64,000 nt of DNA from Mauremys mutica (GCF_020497125.1 NC_059072.1:275944045-276008044); one strand, 5' to 3'. Positions 48,716 through 60,234 are shown, numbered from the stretch's first letter. Notes: a model not told the origin generated them from the sequence alone. A program made the numbers and translations.

Positions 48716-50144
48716 TTGAATTCAGTGGCAGTTTTACAATTATATTGTTACCTCTCTGCTGCACCGCAGTGACAGATGTCCAGTCAGTTTCCTTCTTTAA
48801 GAGAAATCAGTGACATAGACTATAGATATATTCTTGTTTTGTTTAAACTCAATAAACCAGCCACTGAACGTAAATGATCACGAATGCATGCGGGCAATTT
48901 TTTCTTTCAGAAATCTGAGCCCAGACACAAATGCCCAGTTTCCAGGAAGCAACTATGCTCTAAGAATTGACTCTCTTAAAATAAAAATTGAGGCTAAGAG
49001 TAAACTATTATTATTTGCAATAGCATCTCTCAGTAAAACTGCATAATAAAGTTGACAACAATCCAGCATTTCTTCTTAGAGTGTACACTATCTACATGCT
49101 AAAAAAACCCAAAAAACGTTGTATGATTGTAACAGTGCCATCATAGTCCCTTCTGGCCTTAGAATCTATAAATCCATGACTTATCTTAAGTTCTGTACAC
49201 TTGTGTACAATTCTGCCTCCTGGAGGGAAAAATAAACATATATTTCAAATTGTCAATGTAATTCACAATGAATCACTCTTTCTGTTGTCTTACTGTAACA
49301 AATTCTATAAGTAAATTTCATGCTGTTATCCAGTCATCCTAAAGATGCATCCTTATTGACAAATCAGCATTTTTTTCTCAATGTTTATGTTAAAAGTATA
49401 CATAAGCCTATCCTCTCATAGCCTACATATTTTCTAACCCAAATATTTTACCAATAATACTCTCTACTTTATTGTCACCTTTTGTAGTACAGTGTCTCTC
49501 CTCTTCCTCATTTGTCCTGCTGGGACAAAATTAGCACAAATAAGCTTTCTTTGTTCTTCAGGACAAAGTGTCCATGATCTTTGAAGAGGCATCACTCTCA
49601 GAACAAAGAGAAAACTCTGCTGAGTGCTTTATTGGGAGACAGCCACACAGCCATTCTGAAAGGTAGCCAATGCCTAAATTATTTGATATTAGAGAGGAAT
49701 TGCATTGCCTGATGGCTAGCCTGTAAAACCTTCAATGCTAACTGCATTACATATCCTCTTATGTGCAAAATATTGTTTCTATGAACCACAATGTTTAAAT
49801 AAGGTTTGTAATTTTACTGTAATCCAATTTCAGTAACATTATAAAGGTCTTCTGTAGAAGATTTCAAAACAAGAAAAAAAGATTTAATAATCCATATACT
49901 ATGAGCCCCTGTTCTGTCTCAGAACGAACATAAAGGCAGCAAAGAGGATAGATATTAATCAAATACAAGTGTTACACAGATGCTGCAAACAGTTTTCCAT
50001 TTTACTCATTACTGTCCTTTAATGATGGACCAAATATATGCCTTCTTTTCTGGAGACAGGGTTTCAAACCTATTAGCTGCATCCTTGTAGCACAACCAGA
50101 ATGTCAAAATGTTGATCAGCCTATGCTATGAAGTCATCTTTTTA
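48716..50144. other. non-coding, nothing recognised
   Basis: AT-rich. A fragment near 49138-49170 resembles the LINE 3' end seen at 28640-28690. Confidence 0.4.
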
Positions 50145-51133
50145 AGGTATGTCTACATTGACAAGTTTCTGTGGAACAAGTTATACCATTTATATTAAAA
50201 TGCTGGAATTAAACCGCTATGTGTGTCCACAGCTTTGTGTTCCTTGTGATGGTGGAGTGCATCCACACTAGCAGCTCTTGCAACAGCAAACAGAGCAATG
50301 CGTTGTGGTAGCTATCCCACTGTACAACTGGCTGCAGGGTGCTTTGGGAAGGGCTTGCAATGCCTCATGGGGCAGGCACAACATCACATGATGCAGGTTT
50401 CCAAATCCCATTGTTCTATGGGCATCCTACTACATTGCCAGCTGCTTTTTTAACTGAAGTGGGACAGAGTGTGTGACAGGGTGTGTGTATGTGTATGGAG
50501 GTGGGGGAGAGACACAATGTTTTGGGGGAAAGAGAGTGTGTCAGCATGCTGTCTTGTAAGTTCAGAAAATGGCAGGAAGCAACCAGTCCTGAGAGAGGGG
50601 GAAGCCCCGACATCAGCCCCCACCTTGCTCCCCAGCTCTCTGCACAGCAATCTCTCTCTTTCGCTCACTCTTTCTTGCACACACACACACACACGCACAC
50701 ACACACACGCTCACACACACACCTGCCTCTGTGTTCAATAGCACAAGCTTTCCACGTTAATGGTTTGCTTTGTGTCCCGGAGCAGATCAGCACAGCATGC
50801 AAGGGTTGTCAGAAACAGAGCTTTGAAAAGCGGGAGGCACATGTCTCCAGGGCAGACAAGTTCAAAACAATGAGCAGAGCGGCCACTTGCGCGATTATGG
50901 AGCACTTCTGAGGCCAATTGATTGCTTTCTGTGCTGTAATGTGTTTACACTGCCAATACAGTGCTGTAGCCTCTGCGCTTTAAGGCTTATGACTCTCATC
51001 ATGGTGGCTTTTTTGCAACGCGGCAACTGAGGAGTTTCTGCACACTAAGTGGCTTGTCAGTGTGTACACCTCAGGAGTTACACCACAGAAAGCTGATTTG
51101 CTGCTCAGTAATTTGCCAGTGTAGACAAAGCCT
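50145..51133. mobile_element. non-autonomous Harbinger-like element, about 1 kb
   Basis: The left end AGGTATGTCTACATTGAC and the right end, read in reverse, AGGCTTTGTCTACACTGG form imperfect terminal inverted repeats. Their TCTACACTG-type core resembles the Harbinger end at 6705-6727. The flanks are TTA/TAA on the left and TAG on the right, suggestive of a 3-bp TWA target with one change. The interior is non-coding and contains the (CA)n microsatellite at about 50679-50722. Superfamily assignment is inference. Confidence 0.55.
50679..50722. repeat. (CA)n microsatellite
   Basis: A CA run interrupted by CG and CT dinucleotides. Overlapping frames on both strands (for example 50469-50741) reflect it. 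Confidence 0.9.
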
Positions 51134-51195
51134 AGTGTTCCTAGGAGGGATACCAGCATATGGTGGACCACTCAAATGTCAGTATCTGTATAGAT

Positions 51196-51502
51196 CAGGG
51201 GTCGGCAACCTCTGGCAGGCGGGCCGGGCGAGTTTGTTTACCTGCCGTGTCAGCAGGTTCGGCCGACTGCGGCTCCCACTGGCCGTGGTTCGCCGTCCCA
51301 GGCCAATGGGGGCTGCGGGAAGTGCTGCAGGCTGAGGGATGTGCTGGCCATGGCTTCCTGCCACCCCCATTGGCCTGGGACAGCGAACCGCCGGCCAGTG
51401 GGAGCCACAGTCCGCCGAACCTGCCGACGTGGCAGATAAACTGGCCCAGCTTGCCAGGGTGCTTACCCTGGTGAGCCGCATGCCAGAGGTTGCCGACCCC
51501 CA
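51196..51502. mobile_element. hAT palindromic MITE A, left arm shortened
   Basis: A 307-bp copy starting CAGGGGTCGGCAACCTCTGG and ending TTGCCGACCCCCA, where the last bases of the usual CCCCTG are altered. A perfect 8-bp duplication GTATAGAT lies at 51188-51195 and 51503-51510. Confidence 0.93.
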
Positions 51503-51654
51503 GTATAGATGAACAGCAGGAGTAACTGAGTTCTCAAGTGAGAAAATGGATTACTATTATTAGTATAACAATATCATCTAGAGTCCTCAACTGAAATGGG
51601 AGCTCCTTTGTGCTAGGGTTTGTGCAGATACATAATGAGATAGTTCTTACAGAC

Positions 51655-51782
51655 AAAAGAGGAAGGGGAAACAGGTGCAGAGATGTGAAGTGATGTGGTC
51701 CAGGTCACACAGCAGATCAACGACAGAAGTGAGAATAGAATCTGGCTCCCCGATTCACTATCTACTAGACCATGCCATTTCC
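51655..51782 (-). mobile_element. MIR/CORE-SINE relic, reverse orientation
   Basis: GTGAAGTGATGTGGTCCAGG with TCACACAGCAGATCAACGAC and GAATAGAATCTGGCTCCC is the reversed MIR core (compare the forward copy at 46800-47025). Confidence 0.75.
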
Positions 51783-51805
51783 AGTAGAGACTATAAATCC
51801 TGATT

Positions 51806-51868
51806 TAGGGCCCAATGAAATCTATTTAAACACTGCCAATGACTTCAACGGGCTTTGGATCAGGCCGA
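51806..51868. repeat. small dispersed foldback repeat
   Basis: ATTTAGGGCCCAATGAAATC and its approximate complement ending GCTTTGGATCAGGCC. Related to 13928-14002. Confidence 0.4.
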
Positions 51869-53331
51869 TATCTGTTGAATAATTATGAACTGGAAGGAGG
51901 TTTGAGAAGACAAACACACAGGTTTTTCCATCCCTCTGATTGTTCCTGGGAGGGATATTTATAAAGATGTGGTATAAAATTGGAGGCAGCATAGGTAACA
52001 TCCAAAAAAAGACTGCAGTAGCCCAACCTACAAACCTTAACAGCTACCATCTCAACTACAGAACAGTATAGGGAAACCTAATGGACTTAATACACTGGCA
52101 GTTTACCAAATTTAAAAAGTTAATTAGGCCACTTATTTAAGAGCCCACATCACAGAGAAGATTAAATGATTTAGTCGAACAACAATAAAGAACCAGATAA
52201 GTGCCTGGAGCTGTATCAAGGCAACTCTGACAGGCAGGTTAATAACAAAGACAAGAAAATCCAGAAAAGTAAACAAAACAAAATCCTAAATCCTACCAGT
52301 TGCTGCTCACAGGGAGACCTTCACAACAAAAGGGAACACAAGGTTAATAAATTGAAATACAAAGCTGCAATCAGTGTCCTCATTTTTGACCAGTCATGGT
52401 GTCAGCCAGTTATCCAATCATTGGGCTGATTATTTAAGCAGGTAACAAGAGTCAACTCCAGAAGTCTCCATGTCTATCCTTAAAGGGAACTATGACTCCC
52501 TAACTGACCATTTTCACTTTTCTGCAGTCCAGAAAATGTTTCCCAGCTCAAGCTGACCCTACAGACCCTTACTGGGTATGGTAGCTCTTTGTAAGCAACA
52601 CAACCAAGGCATTAGGTCACCCACAGACTCAACAGATTCCAAAGCCCAAACTCAATAAATATATTAAACTTTACAATTTATAAACCACACAGTCATGTAG
52701 AGGATATGAACAGCTACAGGGGAACATGATGAACTGAAACAAGTTGGTGTTTTGTTCAGGCAAAATTTGTCAGAAATGGCAAATATACTGTGTAATATTG
52801 GAGTTGCTAGAGTAAATTGGTTACTACGTTTTTTTAAATATCAGTGTTCATTTCATTGTATCATGTTAGTGTTGTTCAAGGTGTGAAGTAAGTACAAGCA
52901 CCAGACACCACCTAGTTAGGTGACTTAATGAATCCTCTCTACACATATGCACATCATACATAATTTGGAAATTTATTATGTCGTGTGGCAAATGTTACCT
53001 CAGGGGAAGGGCCATGACATGAGACAAGTGGCATGTGGAGCATCTCAGCAGAGGGCAGGGCAAATCAGGAGGCTCGCTCCTTCCTGCGAACTCCTGAGAA
53101 GTGCAGCCAGTGGCAGCAGGGCAGCAAAATAGTCCAAAATACTGCAACTCGCAACTCCTTACAAAAAAACCCAAACTGGCAACTGACAGTTAAAAATAGC
53201 CCAGCTTGGCTAGAAAATTGCACACTTGGCAATGTGTTAACTTAACATAGACATCAATGTTTTCAGAGAGCATTTACTCTGACATTCAGCCATGAAGTTG
53301 TGAGGTGTTGCACCTCAGTTTTCCTTCTTGC
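51869..53331. other. non-coding, nothing firm
   Basis: No gene supported. Sequence at 52400-52680 may be an old LTR-like repeat, without visible ends. Confidence 0.35.
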
Positions 53332-53336
53332 ACAGC

Positions 53337-54168
53337 TGTCATGAATAGTTAGTAAAGGGTTAAAAATAGCACCTGGTGGGCACCTGACCTGAGGACCAAT
53401 CAGGGAAGAGAATTTGAAATTTCTAGGAGGGAACTTTTTCCCTCTTTTGCTGTGTGTATTGTTCTTAGCCGTTTTGGAATTACAAAGGTCCAGACGATTT
53501 AATCAAGCCTCTACCAGCTTCCACCTTTCTGAACTAATTTCTTCTAGTCAAGATAGTGAGTATTAGAAAGATACGTTGTGTCTTCATCTAATCATCCTAT
53601 GTTTGCAATTCTGTGTGTTTGTTATTGATTATTCTTAATTCTGCCTGTACTGGTTGTACTGAGAACGAGAGAGGATTCTCTCCAGAACTTAGCAAGGTTA
53701 TACCCTATGAGGGTCCGGCTTGGACTCATAGAGATTCTGTATTTTTCTTGTTTTTCTTTTAATAAATTCTTTCTATAAAGATTTGATTAAATCCCTCTAC
53801 TGTGAATACAGGGGGTGGGCTAAGAAACTCTCTCTCGGTGGTGAGACGGCTTATCTCCGGGCAGAGAAGGGAGGGGGAAGAGAGAATTCCTCCTGGGTTT
53901 GATTCAAGCAGTTTGAATCAGGTATCTCTTTCCAGTGGCTAGGAGAGAGGGAGGGGGGAGATTTCCCTCCTGTGAGTGGATCTGTATTTCCCCAGGGAAT
54001 GTCTCTGGAAAGGGAGGGGGAGGGGGAATACAGGGGTGTCTCGGCCCACGTAATCGACCAAGTGGTGGCAGCCTAAAGGAGACCTACCCTAGGATTTTAG
54101 GGTGGGGGAATATATGCGGGTCCCCACATTGGAGCCCAACAGTTCCAAGTGCGGGGTGAGACCTATGA
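53337..54168 (+). repeat. 5' LTR of the Gypsy element
   Basis: Begins TGTCATGAATAG. It carries AATAAA at 53761-53766, inside a T-rich polyadenylation zone. It matches the 3' LTR over 53337-54151 apart from three substitutions (C/T near 53370, C/G near 53441, A/G near 53961). The last about 17 bases (54152-54168) differ from the corresponding end of the 3' LTR. The exact boundary is inferred from the primer binding site that starts at 54171. Confidence 0.9.
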
Positions 54169-54170
54169 AA

Positions 54171-54195
54171 TGGTGAGCAGCGGAGTTTCGAACCC
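54171..54195 (+). promoter_or_regulatory. tRNA primer binding site of the Gypsy element
   Basis: Directly after the 5' LTR lies TGGTGAGCAGCGGAGTTT followed by CGAACCC. It starts with TGG (complement of tRNA CCA) and its complement contains a GGGTTCGAA T-arm signature, as expected for a tRNA 3' end. I do not assign the tRNA species. The gag start is about 540 bases downstream. Confidence 0.8.
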
Positions 54196-54738
54196 ATTGA
54201 TAGAGGCAGGTTTTTTTCAACTGGGCTACGCTGAATACACTTTTCCCTAGAGGTGTGTCCTTCCTTTGTGATATCAGGTATCACTCAGGATTCCTGAGGT
54301 GGGGGGAAGTGCTCGTCAAAGTACATTCCCAGCCAGCGGGAAAAACAGGTTTGGGGGGGGGAGAGATAAACCCTCCAGCCAGGTTTTTTTTTTCCCTGTG
54401 TCTTTTGAAATCCTCTGGAGCCAAGGAATACAAATCCCTGAGAGGATTCACTAGTTTTTTTTCACAGGTACTAAGTAGCAACAGCCTGTCAGCTGGGCTT
54501 ATTAGTGCCACAGCTCAGAAGGACAGGGAGACAGAGAAATTTTTTTTTAATCTTTCCCTCTTTCTCAGTACAAAACAGTAACATTACACAAACCACAATT
54601 TGCTATACAAAGGACTGAATTCTCTTTGTTTGGTCAGTGAGAGGCAGGGTTAGAAACTGTAACCCAAGCAACTGAAGCAAGCGAAACAGCACATACCCTG
54701 CCTGCATAGGGGTGTGGCCAGCACCAGAGGGCACAGAC

Positions 54739-57109
54739 ATGAGTGATACACAGGAACAAATGGACCTTGCTAGATTGCAAATACAATTAATTGAGGCACA
54801 AAAGGAGAGGGAGGAAGCTACCCAACGGAGGGAGGAAGCTACCCACCAGAGGGAGCTGGAGATACTTCAAGCCAGAGAAGCTAACCACAAGAGGGAGATG
54901 GAGATACTACAAGCCAGAGAGGCTGACTACAAGAGACAAATGGAGGTAAAAGACAAAGACCTGGAATTGGCAAAGGCTAAGCAGCAGGAGCCAACCAATC
55001 CAACCCCTTTTCAACCTACTGATCAACCTTCTCGGAGAAAATTTCCCACCTACAGGGCAGGTGAAGATGTTGAGGCCTTCTTAGAAAACTTTGAAAGGGT
55101 CTGCCTTGGGTACAAGATCCCTGAAGACCAATACATGGTAGAGCTGAGGTCACAGCTCTGCGGAGACTTATTACAGGTGGCAACTGAAATGCCTAGGGGC
55201 AACATGAACGACTATAAACTGTTTCTAACCAAGGCCAAATACAGAATGGGCATAACCCCTGATCACGCCCGTCAGCGTTTCAGAGAGCAGAAATGGAAAC
55301 CAGAGGAGTCATTTCCAAAACATGCCTCCTACATTGAAAAGCATTATTCTTCCTGGTTATCAGGAGCCAATGTACAAACCATGGACGAGCTAAACCTCCT
55401 GATAATGATGGAGCAGTTCTTGGATGGTGTTCCTGAGGACATTACATTCTACATACGAGATGGAAAACCAAAAAATATCACTGAGGCAGGGGAGATTGGA
55501 GCCAAATGGATGGCAGTTACACAGAACAAGAAAACTGCTGCCAAAGGGAGCGAATCCAATAGGGTACACACCAACACTAAACCCTACCATCGAGGACCAA
55601 TTAAGCCCACACCTACAACCCAAGGACAGTCACACTCTACCTCTTCTTCTACCTCACCAGTCTCCAGTAGACCAACACAAACCGGTGACCCATCAAGTGG
55701 GCGATGTTTTCAATGCAATGAAATGGGGCATATCAAAGCCAAATGCCCAAAGAACCTAAACCGAGTGCAACTCCTTGCACCTTCACACCAAGGAAAGCCG
55801 GACATAGATGTATCTCAAATACCCTTAGAACATAGGGAAACATTGGAAGTGGACGGAAAGGAGATCATCGCATGGAGAGACACTGCAGCACATGTGTCAG
55901 CTATCCACCGAACCTTCGTGGACCCCAAATTCATCAACCAGAAAACCAAAGTGACAATTCGCCCCTTCATGTCAAAACCTGTAACATTACCAACAGTGCG
56001 TTTACCTGTCCAGTACAAGGACTGGTCAGGGAAGTGGACTTTTGCTGTCTATGACAACCATTCGATTCCCATGCTACTGGGGAACGACTTGGCCCGACAC
56101 GTTGAACAGCAAAAAACAGAGGGAGTGGTTACATGCAGCCAAGCCAGACGAGCTGCCAGACCCATACCTGTTCCTGAGCCATCCACCGAGACCCCGTCTG
56201 TGTTACCAGAGAGGGTGGAGCCGGCTCCCATACCAACAACTACAGCAGCCATAATACAGCCAGTCCCAGGACCGGAACTGGAAGAGCAACCGGCGCCAGC
56301 ACCGACGCCAGCGCTTACAACACCATCGCCAGAGGGTGCCAGCGAGACAGAACTGGCAGAAGAAGCAAACAAGCCTACCCAAGAGGCTCAGCCAGAGCCT
56401 GAAATATCACCTTGTGCACAAGCGGAGAGCGGTTCACAGTCAACGGAAACAACCTCATCACCTACATCGCTCCCAGAGGAACTGGTGTCTCCCGCCTCAA
56501 GGGAACAGTTCCAGACAGAGCAGGAAGCCGATGACAGCCTCAAGAAAGCATGGGCGGCGGCACGCAGCAACCCACCGCCTCTCAGCTCTACTAACCGATC
56601 CCGGTTCGTTGTGGACCAAGGACTTTTATACAAGGAATTTCTTTCTGGTGGACACCAGGAGGGATGGCATCCTCAAAAACGGTTGCTAGTTCCGACCAAG
56701 TACCGGGAAAAGCTCTTAAGCTTAGCCCATGATCACCCTAGTGGCCATTCTGGGGTGAAGCGAAGCAAAGACAGGTTGGGAAGGTCCTTTGACTGGGAGG
56801 GGATGGGCAAGGCGGTAGCCACTTACGTCCGGTCTTGTAAGGTATGCCAAACGGTAGGAAAACCCCAAGACCAGGTCAAGGCCCCTCTCCAACCACTTCC
56901 CATAATGGAGGTCCCATTTCAGCGAGTAGCTGTGGATATTATGGGTCCTTTCCCAAAGAAGACCCCCAGAGGAAAGCAGTACATACTGACTTTTGTGGAC
57001 TTTGCTACCAGATGGCGGGAAGCAGTAGCTCTAAGCAACACCAGGGCTACAACTGTGTGCCAGGCCTTAACTGACATTTTTACCAGGGTGGGTTGGCCCT
57101 CTGAAATTC
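54739..57109 (+). CDS. Gypsy gag-protease-integrase (N-terminal part), frame broken at 3' end
   Basis: I choose the ATG at 54739; the frame is open upstream to 54712, but without an ATG. Counting from that ATG: residues about 15-80 form a charged coiled coil with repeated QAREA.KREMEIL units; 179-257 is a SCAN-like capsid C-terminal region (RQRFREQKWKP, then MMEQFLDGVPED); 323-336 is a CCHC zinc knuckle (CFQCNEMGHIKAKC). The protease follows with Asp-Thr-Ala-Ala at 381-384, where most families have Asp-Thr/Ser-Gly-Ala, and LLGND near 446. After a Pro/Glu-rich linker comes integrase: an HHCC zinc domain ending CKVCQ near 700-704 and the first catalytic Asp in VDIMGPF at 733. Gag would form the particle; protease and integrase process it and insert the DNA. 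The frame breaks just before the second catalytic Asp. Confidence 0.88.
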
Positions 57110-57958
57110 TCAGATTTGGGAACAAATTTCCTATCAGGGACCATGAAAGACCTGTGGGAAACTCATGGGGTGCATCACTTGGTGGCCACCCTGTACCATC
57201 ACCAAACTAATGGCCTAGTGGAAAGGTTTAATGGAACTTTGGGGGCCATGATCCGTAAATTCGTACATGAACATTCCAATACTTGGGATCTAGTGTTACA
57301 GCAGTTGCTGTTTGCCTACAGGGCTGTTCCACATCCCAGTTTAGGTTTCTCACCATTCGAGCTGGTGTATGGCCATGAGGTTAAGGGGCCATTACAGCTG
57401 GTGAAACAGCAATGGGAGGGGTTTACGCCTCCTCCAGGAACTAACATTCTGGACTTTGTAAGCAACCTTCAAAACACCCTCCGAGACTCTTGGGCCCTTG
57501 CTCGAGAGAACTTAAAGGATGCTCAAGCAGAGCAAAAGGTCTGGTATGATAGACACACCAGAGAGCGTTCCTTCAAGGTTGGAGACCAGGTTATGGTCTT
57601 GAAGGCGCAACAGGCCCATAAGATGGAAGCGTCCTGGGAAGGACCATACGTGGTCCAGGAGCGCCTGGGAGCGGTTAACTACCTCATAGCATTCCCTGAT
57701 TCCTCTTTAAAGCCTAAAGTGTTTCATGTTAACTCTCTAAAGCCCTTTTATCCCAGAGAATTACAGGTCTGTCAGTTTACAGTCCAGGAAGGAGATGACA
57801 CCGAGTGGCCTGAAGGTGTCTACTACGAAGGTAAAAGGAATGGTGGTGTGGAAGAGGTGACCCTCTCCACAACCCTGCAATGTCTACAGCGGCAACAGAT
57901 CAAGGAGCTGTGCACTCACTTCGATACCCTTGTTCTCAGCCAACCCAGGACGGACTGA
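57110..57958 (+). pseudogene. Gypsy integrase, C-terminal part, shifted frame
   Basis: This frame continues integrase after a single-base-type shift near 57108-57110. It starts with the GTNF motif next to the second catalytic Asp (57113-57115) and holds YHHQTNGLVERFNGTL with the catalytic Glu. Next come an LGFSPFELVYG block, a VWYDRHT segment and a GPY/F-type module (FKVGDQVMVL, SWEGPYVVQE, FHVNSLKPF). A spacer of about 70 residues leads toward the reverse transcriptase. The frame runs to a stop at 57956-57958 and overlaps the next frame, so a second shift is needed near 57925. No chromodomain follows the GPY/F module. Confidence 0.82.
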
Positions 57959-58532
57959 GCAAACCTGCCACTCCATTGACACAGGTAATGCTCACCCGAT
58001 TAGAACACCACCCTACCGGGTGTCACCTCATGCCAAAGTTGCTATTAAACAGGAGATTGACAACATGTTGGAGATGGGTATCATCCGCCCTTCTACCAGT
58101 GCACGGGCATCTCCAGTGGTTCTGGTTCCCAAACCAGATGGGGAAATACACTTTTGCGTGGACTACCGTAAGCTAAATGCTATAACCCGTCCAGACAACT
58201 ATCCAATGCCACACACTGATGAGCTATTGGAAAAGTTGGGACGGGCCCAGTTCATCTCTACCATTGATTTAACCAAGGGGTACTGGCAGGTACCACTCGA
58301 TGAAACCGCCAAGGAAAAGTCTACATTCATCACCCATGCAGGGGTGTATGAGTTTAATGTGCTTCCATTCGGACTGCGGAATGCACCTGCCACCTTCCAA
58401 AGGCTGGTAGATGGTCTACTTGCGGGATTGGGAGACTGTGCAGTTGCATACCTCGATGATGTGGCCATTTTTTCTGATTCATGGCCCGAACACCTAGAAC
58501 ATTTGAAAATGGTTTTTGAGCGCATCAGGTAG
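57930..58532 (+). pseudogene. Gypsy reverse transcriptase, ends at a premature stop
   Basis: Typical Ty3/Gypsy reverse-transcriptase blocks are seen in order: SPVVLVPKPDG, FCVDYRKLNAIT, STIDLTKGYWQVPL (first catalytic Asp), LPFGLRNAPATFQRL and the YLDD box in VAYLDDVAIFSDS (second and third catalytic Asp). The frame ends at TAG, 58530-58532, inside the ERIR.AGLT motif just before the thumb region. The same frame then continues open to 59273. The enzyme would copy the element RNA into DNA from a tRNA primer. The upstream join to integrase needs a frameshift near 57925. Confidence 0.85.
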
Positions 58533-59273
58533 GCAGGACTAACTGTTAAGGCCAAAAAGTGTCAAATAGGCCAAAACAGAGTGACTTACCGAGGACACCA
58601 GGTGGGTCAAGGAACCATCAACCCCCTACAGGCCAAGGTGGAAGCTATCCAACAGTGGCCTGTCCCAAGGTCAAAGAAACAGGTCCAATCCTTCTTAGGT
58701 TTGGCCGGATATTACAGGCGATTTGTACCACACTACAGCCAAATCGCTGCCCCACTAACTGATCTGACCAGGAAAACCCAGCCAAATGCAGTTAAGTGGA
58801 CTGATGAGTGTCAGAAAGCCTTTACCCAGCTTAAGGCGATGCTCATGTCTGTCCCTGTATTAAGGGCCCCAGACTTTGACAAACCCTTCCTAGTTACCAC
58901 CGATGCATCTGAACATGGGGTAGGAGCGGTACTCATGCAGGAAGGACCGGATCACAACTTCCATCCTGTCATGTTTCTCAGCGAGAAACTGTCTGAGAGG
59001 GAAAGCCACTGGTCCATCAGTGAAAAAGAATGTTACGCCATTGTATATGCCCTGGAAAAGCTACGCCCATACGTTTGGGGCCGGCGCTTCCAGCTACAAA
59101 CTGACCATGCTGCGCTACAGTGGCTTCACACCAACAAGGGAAACAACAAGAAACTTCTCCGCTGGAGCTTAGCTCTCCAAGACTTTTACTTTGACATTCA
59201 ATACATTTCAAGAGCTTCCAACAAAGTTGCTGATGCACTCTCTCGTGAAAGTTTCCCAGAATCAAGTGGCTAA
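58533..59273 (+). pseudogene. Gypsy reverse-transcriptase thumb and RNase H, after the nonsense codon
   Basis: In the same reading frame as 57930-58532 but separated by the TAG. It begins AGLTVKAKKCQ, continues through the connection region (FLGLAGYYRRFVPHYSQIAA) and the RNase H fold: TTDASEHGVGAVL (Asp), EKECYAIVYALEKLRPYVWG (Glu), LQTDHAALQWL (Asp) and NKVADALSR (the last acidic site). The stop is at 59271-59273. The catalytic acidic residues look intact. No envelope or further frame follows before the polypurine tract. Confidence 0.85.
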
Positions 59274-59391
59274 AAACTGTTCTTAACATGTTTTCATGCT
59301 TTGTAGTCTATGTGATAGTGCATATGTTTTATTACTCTGTTTGTTTACAGTTCTAGGAGGAAATCGCCGCCAGTGGATCCCACTGTAGCGA

Positions 59392-59402
59392 TTTGGGGGG
59401 CG
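59392..59402 (+). promoter_or_regulatory. polypurine tract of the Gypsy element
   Basis: TTTGGGGGGCG lies immediately before the 3' LTR and would prime plus-strand synthesis. Confidence 0.75.
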
Positions 59403-60234
59403 TGTCATGAATAGTTAGTAAAGGGTTAAAAATAGTACCTGGTGGGCACCTGACCTGAGGACCAATCAGGGAAGAGAATTTGAAATTTCTAGGAGGGAAC
59501 TTTTTCCGTCTTTTGCTGTGTGTATTGTTCTTAGCCGTTTTGGAATTACAAAGGTCCAGACGATTTAATCAAGCCTCTACCAGCTTCCACCTTTCTGAAC
59601 TAATTTCTTCTAGTCAAGATAGTGAGTATTAGAAAGATACGTTGTGTCTTCATCTAATCATCCTATGTTTGCAATTCTGTGTGTTTGTTATTGATTATTC
59701 TTAATTCTGCCTGTACTGGTTGTACTGAGAACGAGAGAGGATTCTCTCCAGAACTTAGCAAGGTTATACCCTATGAGGGTCCGGCTTGGACTCATAGAGA
59801 TTCTGTATTTTTCTTGTTTTTCTTTTAATAAATTCTTTCTATAAAGATTTGATTAAATCCCTCTACTGTGAATACAGGGGGTGGGCTAAGAAACTCTCTC
59901 TCGGTGGTGAGACGGCTTATCTCCGGGCAGAGAAGGGAGGGGGAAGAGAGAATTCCTCCTGGGTTTGATTCAAGCAGTTTGAATCAGGTATCTCTTTCCA
60001 GTGGCTAGGAGAGAGGGAGGGGGGAGGTTTCCCTCCTGTGAGTGGATCTGTATTTCCCCAGGGAATGTCTCTGGAAAGGGAGGGGGAGGGGGAATACAGG
60101 GGTGTCTCGGCCCACGTAATCGACCAAGTGGTGGCAGCCTAAAGGAGACCTACCCTAGGATTTTAGGGTGGGGGAATATATGCGGGTCCCCACATTGGAG
60201 CCCAACAGTTCCAAGTGGAGGGTAGATTCTGACA
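59403..60234 (+). repeat. 3' LTR of the Gypsy element
   Basis: Same as the 5' LTR over 59403-60217, with an AATAAA at 59827-59832. The terminal 17 bases (GAGGGTAGATTCTGACA) differ from the 5' LTR end. It closes with CA, followed by the ACAGC target duplication. Confidence 0.92.

Larger units (their letters stand above)
53337..60234 (+). mobile_element. Gmr1-like Ty3/Gypsy LTR retrotransposon, near complete
   Basis: An element of about 6.9 kb bounded by 5-bp target duplications ACAGC (53332-53336 and 60235-60239). The two LTRs share 815 aligned bases with only 3 differences. Inside are a tRNA-type primer binding site, a gag-protease-integrase frame, a reverse transcriptase, an RNase H and a polypurine tract. 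Integrase lies upstream of reverse transcriptase. This is the reverse of the usual Ty3/Gypsy order and is known from the Gmr1-like group of animal Gypsy elements. I see no envelope gene, and the 3' end goes straight from RNase H to the polypurine tract. Two frameshifts (about 57108 and 57925), a nonsense codon (58530-58532) and a changed protease motif disable the copy. Family placement uses established knowledge of domain order and the SCAN-like gag; the insertion is inferred to be recent. Confidence 0.92.

Noticed and set aside
54131..54151. TTGGAGCCCAACAGTTCC as the primer binding site
   Set aside because: It is also present at the matching place in the 3' LTR (60195-60212), so it is LTR sequence. 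The tRNA-like site at 54171 fits better.
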